Of a stretch of 64,000 bases of DNA, positions 1-8,309 are shown piece by piece; position 1 is the stretch's first letter; each line of letters begins with the position of its first letter. The stretch comes from Pelagomonas calceolata (taxonomy: Eukaryota > Sar > Pelagophyceae > Pelagomonadales > Pelagomonadaceae). A model generated the notes under the pieces. That model did not search any database and was not told the origin of the DNA. It saw only the letters and a program-made list of their open reading frames with translations. Both the position numbers and the translations under genes were made by a program. The stretch lies in NCBI GenBank assembly GCA_918797485.1, contig CAKKNE010000001.1, positions 3,100,001-3,164,000 of the forward strand, written 5' to 3'.

Positions 1-1608
1 TGCCGCCTTGGCTTCTGCAGCCTTCTTTTCATCGGCTTCGCGTTTGGCCCGGGCCTCGGCGTCTCGCTTCGCCTTGGCAGCCTTCGCCTGGGCCCGTTGC
101 TCATCTGCCGCGCGTTTTCGTTCTGCTGCGGCCTTCTCCTCGGCCTTGGCTAGCTCTTCCATCTCGCGCTTCGCTTTCGCGGCCTTCTCGTCGGCGCGTT
201 TCTTCTCGAGCCAGGTCAAGTCCGCTCGTTCCTTCTCTTTCTTAGCTTGAGCGGCTTTCGCAGCCTTCGCGCGCGCCTCGGCGAGCTTTTTCATCTCCGC
301 GACCTTGGCCTTAGTAGCCTTAGCAGTCTCCTCCTCGGCCTTGCGTCGCGCGGCTTCATTCTGGGCCTTCTCGGCGCGGCGCGCTTCCTCCTCCTTGCGC
401 GCGGCGGCCCTCGCCTTCCTCAGTTCCTCCTGCTTTCGAATTTCAAGTGCCTTGGCCTCCGCCTGCTTCGCAATTCTTTCGGCCTCGGCGGCGGCCTTCG
501 TGGCCTTCGTGGCGGTACTCTCGGCCGTCGCCGCGGATGCCTTCGCCTTGGCGCGGTTCTTGCGCAGCGACGACTGCCGCAGCGCCTCGCGAGCTTCTAG
601 AGCTTCCTGGGCCTCCGCGTCGTTGAGACGTTTCTGTTCCGCGATTCGCTCCAGTTCTGCATCATGAATCTTCTTCTGGCGGCGCGCCTCCGCTTCGTGG
701 ACCGCAACCCTCGCACGCTCGGCCTCCTCTCTTTTAGCGTCGGCGCGCCGCCGCTCCTCCGCCCGTCGCAGCGCCCGCTCCTGGCTCTCCTTGATCCGAT
801 CTTCTAGGCGCGGTTTACGCTGTACTTCCAAATTCGCCGGCTTCAGCGACAGCAGCTTCCCATTATCTAACTTGACCCCGATGCGCTCGCCGTCGCGCTT
901 CGGGATCACGACGCCCTCGCAGCCGTTGTGCTGCGCCGCCTTCTCCAACCCGACGATGCGCACGCGGTGGCCCGCGCGCACGGGCGACTCGTCGGACGCG
1001 TCGCTCACCGGCGACCGCGGCGAGGGCGGCCCGCGGCCCTCGTCCCAGGCCTTGGCCAGGGCCTTGACGGGCGTGGACGGCGACGCGATCGGTTCTGGGG
1101 GAGACGCCTTCGTGGTCGCGGGCGGCGGCGGCGGCGACGAGAAAGTTGTCGGAGGCGGCGGCGGCACCTCCGGCTCCGGTTCTGGGGGAGGCGGCGCCCG
1201 GGCCATTTCGCCGGACGACATGGTCACGACTCTATGACCCTGCGGCGTCGCCGTCTTGGTGGAGTTCGCGCGGCTCACTTGCGGGACCGGCTTGTGTCGC
1301 GCCGGCGCCGGCAGCCGCGCGCTCAGCGCGTCGAGCTCCGTGGTCAGCTTGGCGACGCGGACGGGCGTGGCCGCCTTCGGGGCCGTTCGGGCCTTCGGCG
1401 GCAGGGCGTCCCAGGACCGGCGCCGCGTCACCGGCGCTTGTGTTGGCGAGCCGTTCCCCACGAGCCAGCTCGTCGGCTTCGGCTGGCCCCTGACAAAGGT
1501 CGTGCACGGCTTCTCCGCGGCTTCGGGAACCACTTCCTCGAAGTGCCCCTTTATAAATTCGTCGTCGGTCTCCGCAAAATCATCATCCTTCGACGAGCTG
1601 CAGCCCAT
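1..1608 (-). CDS. N-myristoylated coiled-coil protein with SH3-like module (3' end beyond the window)
   Basis: The frame is open from an ATG at 1608 to the window edge (536 codons, no stop seen). The protein starts MGCSSSK, a strong N-myristoylation plus palmitoylation signal, so membrane anchoring is expected. Residues about 1-140 are low complexity. A proline-rich stretch (PPPPEPEPEVPPPPP) follows. Near residues 215-265 lies a small beta module (AGHRVRIVGL ... GVVIPKRDGER ... GKLLSLKPANLE) of the SH3/KOW-like type common in algal proteins. The rest is an Ala/Glu/Lys/Arg coiled coil running off the edge. The mirror strand gives long Ala/Ser-rich frames that are artefacts. The start was chosen for the MGC motif. 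The specific function is unknown; a membrane-associated scaffold is an inference. Confidence 0.8.
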   Translation of the reverse strand, partial: MGCSSSKDDDFAETDDEFIKGHFEEVVPEAAEKPCTTFVRGQPKPTSWLVGNGSPTQAPVTRRRSWDALPPKARTAPKAATPVRVAKLTTELDALSARLPAPARHKPVPQVSRANSTKTATPQGHRVVTMSSGEMARAPPPPEPEPEVPPPPPTTFSSPPPPPATTKASPPEPIASPSTPVKALAKAWDEGRGPPSPRSPVSDASDESPVRAGHRVRIVGLEKAAQHNGCEGVVIPKRDGERIGVKLDNGKLLSLKPANLEVQRKPRLEDRIKESQERALRRAEERRRADAKREEAERARVAVHEAEARRQKKIHDAELERIAEQKRLNDAEAQEALEAREALRQSSLRKNRAKAKASAATAESTATKATKAAAEAERIAKQAEAKALEIRKQEELRKARAAARKEEEARRAEKAQNEAARRKAEEETAKATKAKVAEMKKLAEARAKAAKAAQAKKEKERADLTWLEKKRADEKAAKAKREMEELAKAEEKAAAERKRAADEQRAQAKAAKAKRDAEARAKREADEKKAAEAKAA

Positions 1609-2133
1609 CGCTGCCGGTGCTGCTTTGCGGGGCTGCCCCCTCTATGTGAGCTGTAGATGTATGTGGCGGCGGCGCGCGCGGTGCTCTTTCCGGCGCACCG
1701 TTGCAATTGCAAGCGCGCGCAGTCCTTCGTGTTGCGTGGGCGTCGCCGCGGGCTGCGTCGACGGCCACGCTTGTTTTCGGCCCGCCTTGCAAACAGATCG
1801 AATGCGAGAACGGCGGCGGGTTTTGTTGGTGAGGAGCGCGTCGAGGGGTCGGTGCGAGCGGTGCGGGGGCGCCGGCAGGAGGTCTGCATTTCGCCGCGCT
1901 AGAGCCGGTGTACGCTAGGGCATTAACTCCTCCCATCGCAGCCACCCGCGGGAGCAGCGGGTATAGCTGCATCTCGAATTGATAACGTTGCCGCATCGCT
2001 GCACCTTGCATTCAGTGAGAGCTTTGCGCGCGAAACCCGAGGTTTTCGGGCTTTTCCATAGCCCAAACCACAAAGCACAGGATTCCTTCCACGCGAGAAG
2101 GCAGCTATACGCTAGACGCCACAGCGCAAAACC
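1609..2133. other. Divergent intergenic region
   Basis: About 525 bp between two divergently transcribed genes. No convincing coding frame. It holds a GGGGCTGCCCCC palindrome close to the left gene's start, and purine/pyrimidine-mixed sequence before the isocitrate dehydrogenase start. Probably holds both promoters. Confidence 0.6.
1629..1640. promoter_or_regulatory. GGGGCTGCCCCC start-proximal motif
   Basis: Palindromic 12-mer 20 bp upstream of the ATG at 1608. The same core (GGGGCAGCCC or its reverse complement) occurs near several other starts in the window. A promoter role is an inference from position. Confidence 0.35.
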
Positions 2134-3849
2134 ATGCTCGCCACGACAATGAGACGCGCCGCCCAGCAGGGCCGGCGCCTCATGAGCGACGGCCTCACCG
2201 CCGAGGGCAAGATCAAGTCGCTCCCGATGGTCTACATTAAGGGCGAGGAGATGACGCGCTACGCGGCCCAGCTCATGCTCGAGAACTGGCTCGAGCCCCA
2301 TATTGATACGAGTGCCTGGGAGTTCTTCGACCTGAGCTGCGCCGCGCGCGACGCGTCGAACGACCAGACCCTTAAGGACGCCGTGGCCGCCGGAGCCAAG
2401 ATCGGCGCCATCTTCAAGGAGCCGACCGTCACGCCGTCTGCCGAGCAGGTCAAGGAGTTCGGTCTCTCGAAACCATTGCCGTCGCCGAACGGCGCGATGA
2501 GAAGAGGCTGGAACGGCGTGACCATCAGCAGGGATACGATCCACATCGACGGCGTCGAGCTCGGTTTCAAGTCGCCCGTGCTCTTCGAGAGACATGCGGT
2601 GGGTGGTGAGTACGGTGCGGGCTGGAAAGAAGTAGGCAAAGGTAGATTGATCACTACTTATTTCCCTGATAAAGAGTCATTTGAAGATGGCGAAGATGCC
2701 ATTATTGTGGATGCTAGGATCCTAGACAACGAGCGCAACGTCGCCGTGGTCTACCACAACCCCTTGGATAACGTGGAAGCGCTCGCGCATCACTTTTTTT
2801 CTAGAACGCTCAAGGCCGGCGTCACCCCTTACGTAGTAACGAAGAAGACGGTCTTCAAGTGGCAGGAGCCCTTCTGGGCCATCCACAAGAAGGTCTTCGA
2901 CGAGAACTACAAGGCTAAGTTCCTGGAGAAGGGCCTGCTCGAGAACACGGGCGGCGAGCTGCAACATCTTATATCGGACGCAGCCACCATGCAGATCATC
3001 CGCTGGACGCGCGGCGGCTTCGGCATGTCGGCCCACAACTACGACGGGGACATGTTGACGGACGAGGTCGCCCAGGTCCACCGGTCGCCCGGTTTTATTA
3101 CGTCGAACTTGGTCGGCGTCGCGGCGGACGGCTCTCCCGTGAAATTCTGTGTCCTTTCGTGCATCGCGTCGCGTCGACGGCGTGGGGTCAGCGCGACGCC
3201 ATCGACGTGTCGCGCCGATGGCGTAGGGGTCGGCGCGACGCCATCGACGCGACCCTGCTGGAGCCTGCGCGATCTCACCTTTCACTTAATCACACAGATC
3301 AAGGAGTTCGAGGCCTCGCACGGCACGGTTTCTGATTTGTGGCACCAGCACCTGCGGGGCGAGCCGACGTCGTTCAATCCTTTAGGGATGGCCGAGGCCG
3401 TCATGGGGGCACTATCTCATGCCGCGGACCTCAGCAAGGACGAGGAGACAGCTAGAAAGACGCACGAGTACGTGACGTGCCTCCGCAGAGCCATGCACAA
3501 CACGTTCAAATATGGCCAGGGCACCTGGGACATGGCCGGGCCCTCCGGGTTAACTACCGAACAGTTCGTCGAGAAGGTCGGCAACCGCCTGTCGAAGTAC
3601 CTCGCGCAGGAAAGCGACGACGAGTTCGTCGACCCCAGCGCCTCGAAACCCTCCGTCCTGCTGCGCCGCGCGGCCAAGCAGGTCGACACGGACAAGGTCC
3701 AGGAGCTCTTCGCCGAGTTCGACACCGATAGCGACGGGTCCATTTCGGTGGAGGAGTTCACGGAGATGATGATCAAGCTCGGCCTCGCGCCGCCGAAGGA
3801 GCCGGGCAAGGAGTCGGCGTCGCGCGCCAAGATCGACGAGGGCGCCTAG
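2134..3849 (+). CDS. Mitochondrial isocitrate dehydrogenase (algal homodimeric type) with C-terminal EF-hand
   Basis: Two exons, 2134-3138 and 3298-3849, give 518 residues. The N-terminus (MLATTMRRAAQQGRRLM) looks like a mitochondrial presequence. The body carries isocitrate dehydrogenase signatures: MVYIKGEEMTRY, GGELQHLISDAATMQIIRW, NYDGDMLTDEVAQ (Mg/isocitrate aspartates) and EASHGTVSDLW. It converts isocitrate to 2-oxoglutarate with NAD(P) in the TCA cycle. A complete EF-hand loop (DTDSDGSISVEE) lies near the C-terminus, suggesting calcium binding. EF-hand-tailed homodimeric enzymes are known from algae. Joining at GT/AG gives DGSP-IKEFEASHGTV, matching the family. Cofactor preference (NAD or NADP) cannot be told from what I see. 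Confidence 0.92.
   Translation: MLATTMRRAAQQGRRLMSDGLTAEGKIKSLPMVYIKGEEMTRYAAQLMLENWLEPHIDTSAWEFFDLSCAARDASNDQTLKDAVAAGAKIGAIFKEPTVTPSAEQVKEFGLSKPLPSPNGAMRRGWNGVTISRDTIHIDGVELGFKSPVLFERHAVGGEYGAGWKEVGKGRLITTYFPDKESFEDGEDAIIVDARILDNERNVAVVYHNPLDNVEALAHHFFSRTLKAGVTPYVVTKKTVFKWQEPFWAIHKKVFDENYKAKFLEKGLLENTGGELQHLISDAATMQIIRWTRGGFGMSAHNYDGDMLTDEVAQVHRSPGFITSNLVGVAADGSPVKFCVLSCIASRRRRGVSATPSTCRADGVGVGATPSTRPCWSLRDLTFHLITQIKEFEASHGTVSDLWHQHLRGEPTSFNPLGMAEAVMGALSHAADLSKDEETARKTHEYVTCLRRAMHNTFKYGQGTWDMAGPSGLTTEQFVEKVGNRLSKYLAQESDDEFVDPSASKPSVLLRRAAKQVDTDKVQELFAEFDTDSDGSISVEEFTEMMIKLGLAPPKEPGKESASRAKIDEGA
3139..3297 (+). mobile_element. Intron of isocitrate dehydrogenase, probable decayed introner
   Basis: 159-bp GT-AG intron, a multiple of three and without an in-frame stop, so an unspliced copy would add 53 residues. 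Near its ends are CTGTGT (after eight bases) and ACACAG, matching the outer bases of the three clear introners. No target-site duplication is recognisable. Inside, a unit of about 37 bp ending in GCGACGCCATCGACG is tandemly duplicated. It shares the ACGCCATCGA core with the other introners. Confidence 0.6.
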
Positions 3850-3900
3850 GTCACATGGTGGGGGGATCGTCCATCGCCCTTGGTACATATAACTGTGTAT

Positions 3901-4335
3901 TTATCCTATTCCCTGGACCGCCGAACACAAGTCCGCGAGCTCGATATTTTTCGACGCACAAATGAAGCCGCGCGAGATCGCGAGGAACTCGTCGAAGAAT
4001 AGTAGGGGAATGAACACGCAGAGCCCCGCGATCGTCCGCGGGTCCGACCAGCGCACTCTTATGATCCGCTCGTCGGTCTCCGCGGCGGCTTTGAGCGCGG
4101 CCAGGCGGTTTTGCGCCGTGGTCGCGCCCATCGGCGCTTGCGCGCTTGTTGTCCAATTATATTTGTTGTCGTACGACGTTGGTCGTGTGTCCGGCTCGGG
4201 CGCGGCTGCCGGCTGCAGTTCAGCTGCCGGCTCGCGCTCGGCGTTCGGCTCCGGCGCGGCTCGCATCACACCAGATGATCGTGGCATAAGCGTAGCCGAT
4301 CTCTCGAAAAGTAAGAGGACAAATGCGCCGCGCAT
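3901..4335 (-). CDS. Small single-pass membrane protein, unknown
   Basis: A 144-codon frame, convergent with isocitrate dehydrogenase. The N-terminal half is Ala/Pro/Glu-rich; the C-terminal half is better ordered, with one hydrophobic segment (TIAGLCVFIPLLFFDEF) and two cysteines. The first codons could be leader sequence; an internal Met (MPRSSGVM) about 49 bp downstream of the first is an alternative start. I recognise no family. Coding status is moderately supported by the hydrophobic segment and lack of a better frame on the other strand. Confidence 0.5.
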   Translation of the reverse strand: MRGAFVLLLFERSATLMPRSSGVMRAAPEPNAEREPAAELQPAAAPEPDTRPTSYDNKYNWTTSAQAPMGATTAQNRLAALKAAAETDERIIRVRWSDPRTIAGLCVFIPLLFFDEFLAISRGFICASKNIELADLCSAVQGIG

Positions 4336-4514
4336 GGCTCACTTGTCGTCGACGGCGTGGCTGCAGCGTGCAGCCCCTGGCCTCTGAAAGTTGCGCACAG
4401 ATCAAGCAACGGATGGCAGTGATCTCGGCGTCAGTTTTTAGCACTATTCAGTTCACTATTGGAGAAATAGCCGCGCCAGCGCTTGAGCACGCGCAGCGCT
4501 GCCGGCATGCTTTT

Positions 4515-4538
4515 GCTAGTGTCTTACATGCCGCTAGC
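4515..4538 (+). promoter_or_regulatory. Split-palindrome upstream motif, copy 1
   Basis: GCTAGTGTCTTAC, then ATG, then CCGCTAGC, 61 bp upstream of the ATG at 4599. One of ten near-identical copies in the window, all intergenic and upstream of starts. A promoter role is an inference. Confidence 0.55.
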
Positions 4539-4577
4539 TAATCTGCGGCTGCGGCTGCGGCTTGGCTAAGATCTAGA

Positions 4578-4585
4578 GGCTGCCC
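4578..4585 (+). promoter_or_regulatory. GGCTGCCC start-proximal motif
   Basis: A shortened copy of the recurrent GGGCTGCCCC motif, 13 bp upstream of the ATG at 4599. Confidence 0.3.
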
Positions 4586-4598
4586 ATCTACTGCAGCC

Positions 4599-6041
4599 AT
4601 GTCGGAGGCCGCCAGCACGCCAGGGGCAGCCACAAAGGACGCCACCACGCAGGCCCCACAGGACAGGGAAGAGTCAGAATCCGACGATGACTGGCTCCCC
4701 GGCCCCGGGAGCATACACGATCACCCCTTCGCTGTCGTCGACCCGTTTCCGTTCCTAAAGTTGGCCGCGGACGAGCGCCGCGTCGTGCTATCGTTCTTAT
4801 TAGGCGCGAGGAGCTATCCCCTCGGGGCGCCTGGTGCTCCCGAGCGCGTGCGCTTCTCCGCCGTGGAAGCGCTCCGTACACTGACGTTTCACGCGCGGAG
4901 CATCAAAGCTGTCTGCAGGGACGTCGCGGCCGACGTGCGCGTGCTCGAAGGCGCGCCTCGACAGGCCCACCGGTCGGTCGCGACGCCACTAGCCTGGCTG
5001 AAGGGTTTATGGGATGCAGAAATCATCCCAGGGATGGAGTACACCGCGAGCAGTTATGTGCTCGAAGGCTGCCGCGAGCGAGCAGCGGTCGCGCGTCGCG
5101 GCAATCTCGCGTTGGCTATGTACCAGCGCCTCGGGCAGCATCGCCGGCCCCGTATCATCTCCATTAAAACGCCGGGCCATTGGCGCAAGCGAAGGACTGA
5201 CGCCGTCAAACATTTTTTTGAGTATCAGCGCTCGCCCCTTGGCGAGAGAGAGCACAAACAGCTCTCCTGGGCCCACACGCGAACGAGCACCTCGGGGGAG
5301 ATGCACGCGCCCGTCGATGCGACGCTCCTCAAGTCGCTGTGTGCGACTGCTTTCGATAGCTTCCTCGAGGGTCTCCGCAGCGCTGTGCTCAGCGGCACGA
5401 TGTGGACTCTACATGTCGAAGGCGTCCAGGTTATGTATCGGGGCGGCTTCGTCGACGACGACGACGAAGAATGGGCTGACGGAGAATGGCTGCGCGGCGA
5501 CGACGACGATTTCGACGCGCTGGACGCGGGTCTCGCGGCATTTTTTGGAGCTGATGCCATGCGAAGGCCGCCGTGGGTGCAGACCTGGTGCAATAAATAT
5601 GGTCGGCCATCCGTTACACGGATTCGCGACATTGTCGACCTTATCGGACGACGCCCTAGTAGTTTCAACCTCACAGACAGAAGCTCTAAGGCTCCGGCGG
5701 CGGTGATTAACGTCTCGTTTCCTGACGACATTCAAGCGGTGGAGCAACCTAACACTCACAATCCGACGGGTCCGCCCGCATTTATGCAACTTGGACCAGA
5801 GATCAAGGCCCACTGCCGCGCTGGCAGTCATTCTTGGCGGGACGTGGCGTTCAAGATCCAAACTGGAAATTTCTGGGACCCGGGAGTGCCCAAAGGATCA
5901 TATTATACTCACCAGGGCGTTGTAGAAAGGGGCATGGGAGAAGACCCCCCCTTGGGGCCGGACCGCGCGTCTCTCTTTGTTCCCATCGTCGAGGGCGTCT
6001 TCGACGCGATGTGTACCTGCAGGATCGTCGGCCTAAGTTAG
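4599..6041 (+). CDS. Hypothetical protein, 480 residues, possible F-box-like N-terminus
   Basis: Uninterrupted frame starting MSEAASTPGAATKD, soon after the two upstream motifs, which supports this start. After an acidic, low-complexity leader, residues about 50-70 (FLKLAADERRVVLSFLL) resemble the start of an F-box helix, but this is weak. The middle holds an acidic patch (DDDDEEWADGEW and GDDDDFDALD). There are no transmembrane segments or known catalytic motifs. The C-terminal part is rich in conserved-looking Trp, Pro and Gly. I do not recognise the family and assign no function. Confidence 0.7.
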   Translation: MSEAASTPGAATKDATTQAPQDREESESDDDWLPGPGSIHDHPFAVVDPFPFLKLAADERRVVLSFLLGARSYPLGAPGAPERVRFSAVEALRTLTFHARSIKAVCRDVAADVRVLEGAPRQAHRSVATPLAWLKGLWDAEIIPGMEYTASSYVLEGCRERAAVARRGNLALAMYQRLGQHRRPRIISIKTPGHWRKRRTDAVKHFFEYQRSPLGEREHKQLSWAHTRTSTSGEMHAPVDATLLKSLCATAFDSFLEGLRSAVLSGTMWTLHVEGVQVMYRGGFVDDDDEEWADGEWLRGDDDDFDALDAGLAAFFGADAMRRPPWVQTWCNKYGRPSVTRIRDIVDLIGRRPSSFNLTDRSSKAPAAVINVSFPDDIQAVEQPNTHNPTGPPAFMQLGPEIKAHCRAGSHSWRDVAFKIQTGNFWDPGVPKGSYYTHQGVVERGMGEDPPLGPDRASLFVPIVEGVFDAMCTCRIVGLS

Positions 6042-6056
6042 TCACATATACTTACA

Positions 6057-7991
6057 CTAAACGTCCGTGGCACAACACTTCCCCGGGTGCGCCACCCCGC
6101 CCAAAGCCGCGAGCGCCCGCTCGACGCCCAAAACCCAGGCCGGCGCCGGCGCGGCCACGTAGACGTTGAAGCACACGGCCGCGGCGCCGGGGAGCATGGC
6201 CGACGGCGGCAGGAACTTGACCTCGACGACGCCGGCGCCCGCGACGCTTTTTATAGCAGTAACGGCAGCATCGGCGGCCGCGTCGGGGACCGCGTACTGC
6301 GCCGTGTAGCAGTCCTCGCCGGCGACGGGCGGGCCTAATAACCGCGTCACCTCGGGCGCGTAGGGGCTCCAGTTGCGCCCGTCATAAATTTCGCCATCAG
6401 CATCCGCATCGAGCGCCATCGCCGCCACGCGGCCCGTCGCTGCGTCCCACCAGACCCAGGCGTGGTCGTGCTCTCGTATCGTACGGAGCCAGGCCGCATC
6501 TAAACTGTCGGTAGTAGAGACGGACCGCTTCACTCGAAAAAGAGGCACGCACCGCAGCGACACGACCGTAAACACTCCTTTCACAGCAGTGATGTCGAAG
6601 GACTCACCGTCGTACCAGACATCTTCAGTAGAAGTAGCGACGCGGCACGCTACAACAAAATCCGCCACCGTACCATACTTGACAGAGGACCCGTGGCTCT
6701 TTGTTGCGACCGCGGCGCCCACCGTCGAGTCTAGATAGTAGGGCCACGACGCGAGCGTCAACTTGCGCGCCATTAGTGCCTGGCGCAGCCGTCGCAGCGT
6801 ACAGCCCGCCTCCACCTGCACAATATTACCCTCGACCTTCAAGACTCGAGCCATGAGCCGCGTCTCGAGGAACTCCCCTGTCCTCTGGCGCAGGTTCGCG
6901 CCGCCCCCCACGACAATTAATGAAGGATGGGCCTTCAGAGATAGAACACAGCCTTCTGGACTTCGTGGTACCGTACCTATCACAACAGGCATTTCGTAGA
7001 ACGATCCCGGATGGATGTCGCCCATCCCGAGCGCCGCGAAACACACGGCGCAGTCCCGCATGCCCTCCTCCCAGGACGTGCAGGGGTCCGCCCGCGCGTC
7101 GCCCTCGCAACTCTTCAGGGCCTCCATTAGTGTAGAGCGCGCGCCGCCGGCCACCCAGCCGTCTCCGTCCACTTTTTCGCCATTTACCTTATGAGCGTCC
7201 CACGTGATATCCCCACACTTGAACACCGATTCCTCTCCACCATCACCATCAAACAACTCCAGCACGACGAAACCGCCCGCGTTTTCATGTTTCAGGGAGC
7301 ACTCGACCTCCCTCACTTTATCAAACTCGTACGATCTTAGAGAAGCGCTCGTCACCGTACAGTCGCCGAACCAGCACCGCAGCGCCCGCACCAGATGCAC
7401 GAGCACATCCAACAACTCCGCGGCCTTGTCCTCCCGCCGCCAGTCGCCCTTGGCCGCTCGTCGCCTCTTGCAGCGCCACTCGTACTTCTCGGAACCATGC
7501 CCCGCATCCAATAACTCGCCGACTTTCAAAACACCAGGTTTCAAAGCCCAGTTCTCGAGGACGCGCCACCTCTGGTCGTCGCGCGGCCGGTCGTTCCACG
7601 CCTCCCTGAGATCTTCCGCTTCCTGCGGCGACCAGGCCGCGGGCTTCTCGCTTATCAAATCTTTGCCGTGTTGTATGGATGTCAGACACGCCCGGCCCGC
7701 GACGGCGGCCGGCAAGGCGACGAGCGCGCACGACGCGGCATTTATGGCGAACGCGACGTCGGCGAACTCCTTGGCGCTCGTGCCGAGCTTGGCGAGAGCT
7801 TTCTGTCGCGACGCCTCCGTGCGAGCACACACGGCCGCGATTGTCGTCTTCGCCTTGCTTAACGTAACGCAGTGCGTGCGCAGCGCGTACCAGCCGCAGC
7901 CGATGAGCGCGACCGAGAGCTCGGTTTCATCATTGGAAATGTGCACGCCTATGGGTGGCACCGTGTGCACGGTCTGGTCGTCGCTGTCCAT
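6057..7991 (-). CDS. Fusion of Gfo/Idh/MocA oxidoreductase and FAD-linked sugar-lactone-type oxidase
   Basis: The frame extends to 8105, but the ATG at 7991 (MDSDDQTVHTV) is preferred because what precedes it is Arg-rich leader. The N-terminal third is a Rossmann fold (VALIGCGWYALRTH) with the LISEKPAA signature of Gfo/Idh/MocA dehydrogenases. The C-terminal half is a PCMH-type FAD-binding domain (PSLIVVGGGANLRQ, SHGSSVKYGTVADFVV) followed by a region like arabinono/gulono-lactone oxidases, ending HPGKCCA. Each half is a known redox family; having both on one chain is unusual. A two-step sugar oxidation is plausible but inferred. No stop or splice signal separates the halves. Confidence 0.85.
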   Translation of the reverse strand: MDSDDQTVHTVPPIGVHISNDETELSVALIGCGWYALRTHCVTLSKAKTTIAAVCARTEASRQKALAKLGTSAKEFADVAFAINAASCALVALPAAVAGRACLTSIQHGKDLISEKPAAWSPQEAEDLREAWNDRPRDDQRWRVLENWALKPGVLKVGELLDAGHGSEKYEWRCKRRRAAKGDWRREDKAAELLDVLVHLVRALRCWFGDCTVTSASLRSYEFDKVREVECSLKHENAGGFVVLELFDGDGGEESVFKCGDITWDAHKVNGEKVDGDGWVAGGARSTLMEALKSCEGDARADPCTSWEEGMRDCAVCFAALGMGDIHPGSFYEMPVVIGTVPRSPEGCVLSLKAHPSLIVVGGGANLRQRTGEFLETRLMARVLKVEGNIVQVEAGCTLRRLRQALMARKLTLASWPYYLDSTVGAAVATKSHGSSVKYGTVADFVVACRVATSTEDVWYDGESFDITAVKGVFTVVSLRCVPLFRVKRSVSTTDSLDAAWLRTIREHDHAWVWWDAATGRVAAMALDADADGEIYDGRNWSPYAPEVTRLLGPPVAGEDCYTAQYAVPDAAADAAVTAIKSVAGAGVVEVKFLPPSAMLPGAAAVCFNVYVAAPAPAWVLGVERALAALGGVAHPGKCCATDV

Positions 7992-8309
7992 TGGCTGCTG
8001 CAGAGAGATGCTTGCTTCGGATCGACCGGCGCAGCGACGTCGCAGTGTGTTATTAAGTTGGTGCGCTGCAGCTGTGCGTTTCTTGTGTGTAGTGGTTCGC
8101 GCCACGGCTCACACCAGCTCGCAGAGCAGCCTCACAGGAGCTGTGCAGCCTCGAAGCCTGACGCGTGCGTGGTCGCATCGCTCGAGCGGACTTGTGCTTG
8201 CATTCGTGCGTCGAGTGCTATAGCGTTGTGTCAGATCGCGCAATAGCGCGCGATTGCGCACCACTGCCAAGCAAGCACTGCAAAGCTGGTGCTGCGCAAC
8301 GCTTGAGCG
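7992..8309. other. Divergent intergenic region
   Basis: About 320 bp between divergent genes; the left part could be extra N-terminal codons of the fusion oxidase. No motif copy of the CTAGTGTCTTAC type is visible. Confidence 0.5.

Noticed and set aside
8-667. Plus-strand Ala/Ser/Arg frames at the left edge
   Set aside because: Antisense of the N-myristoylated coiled-coil gene.
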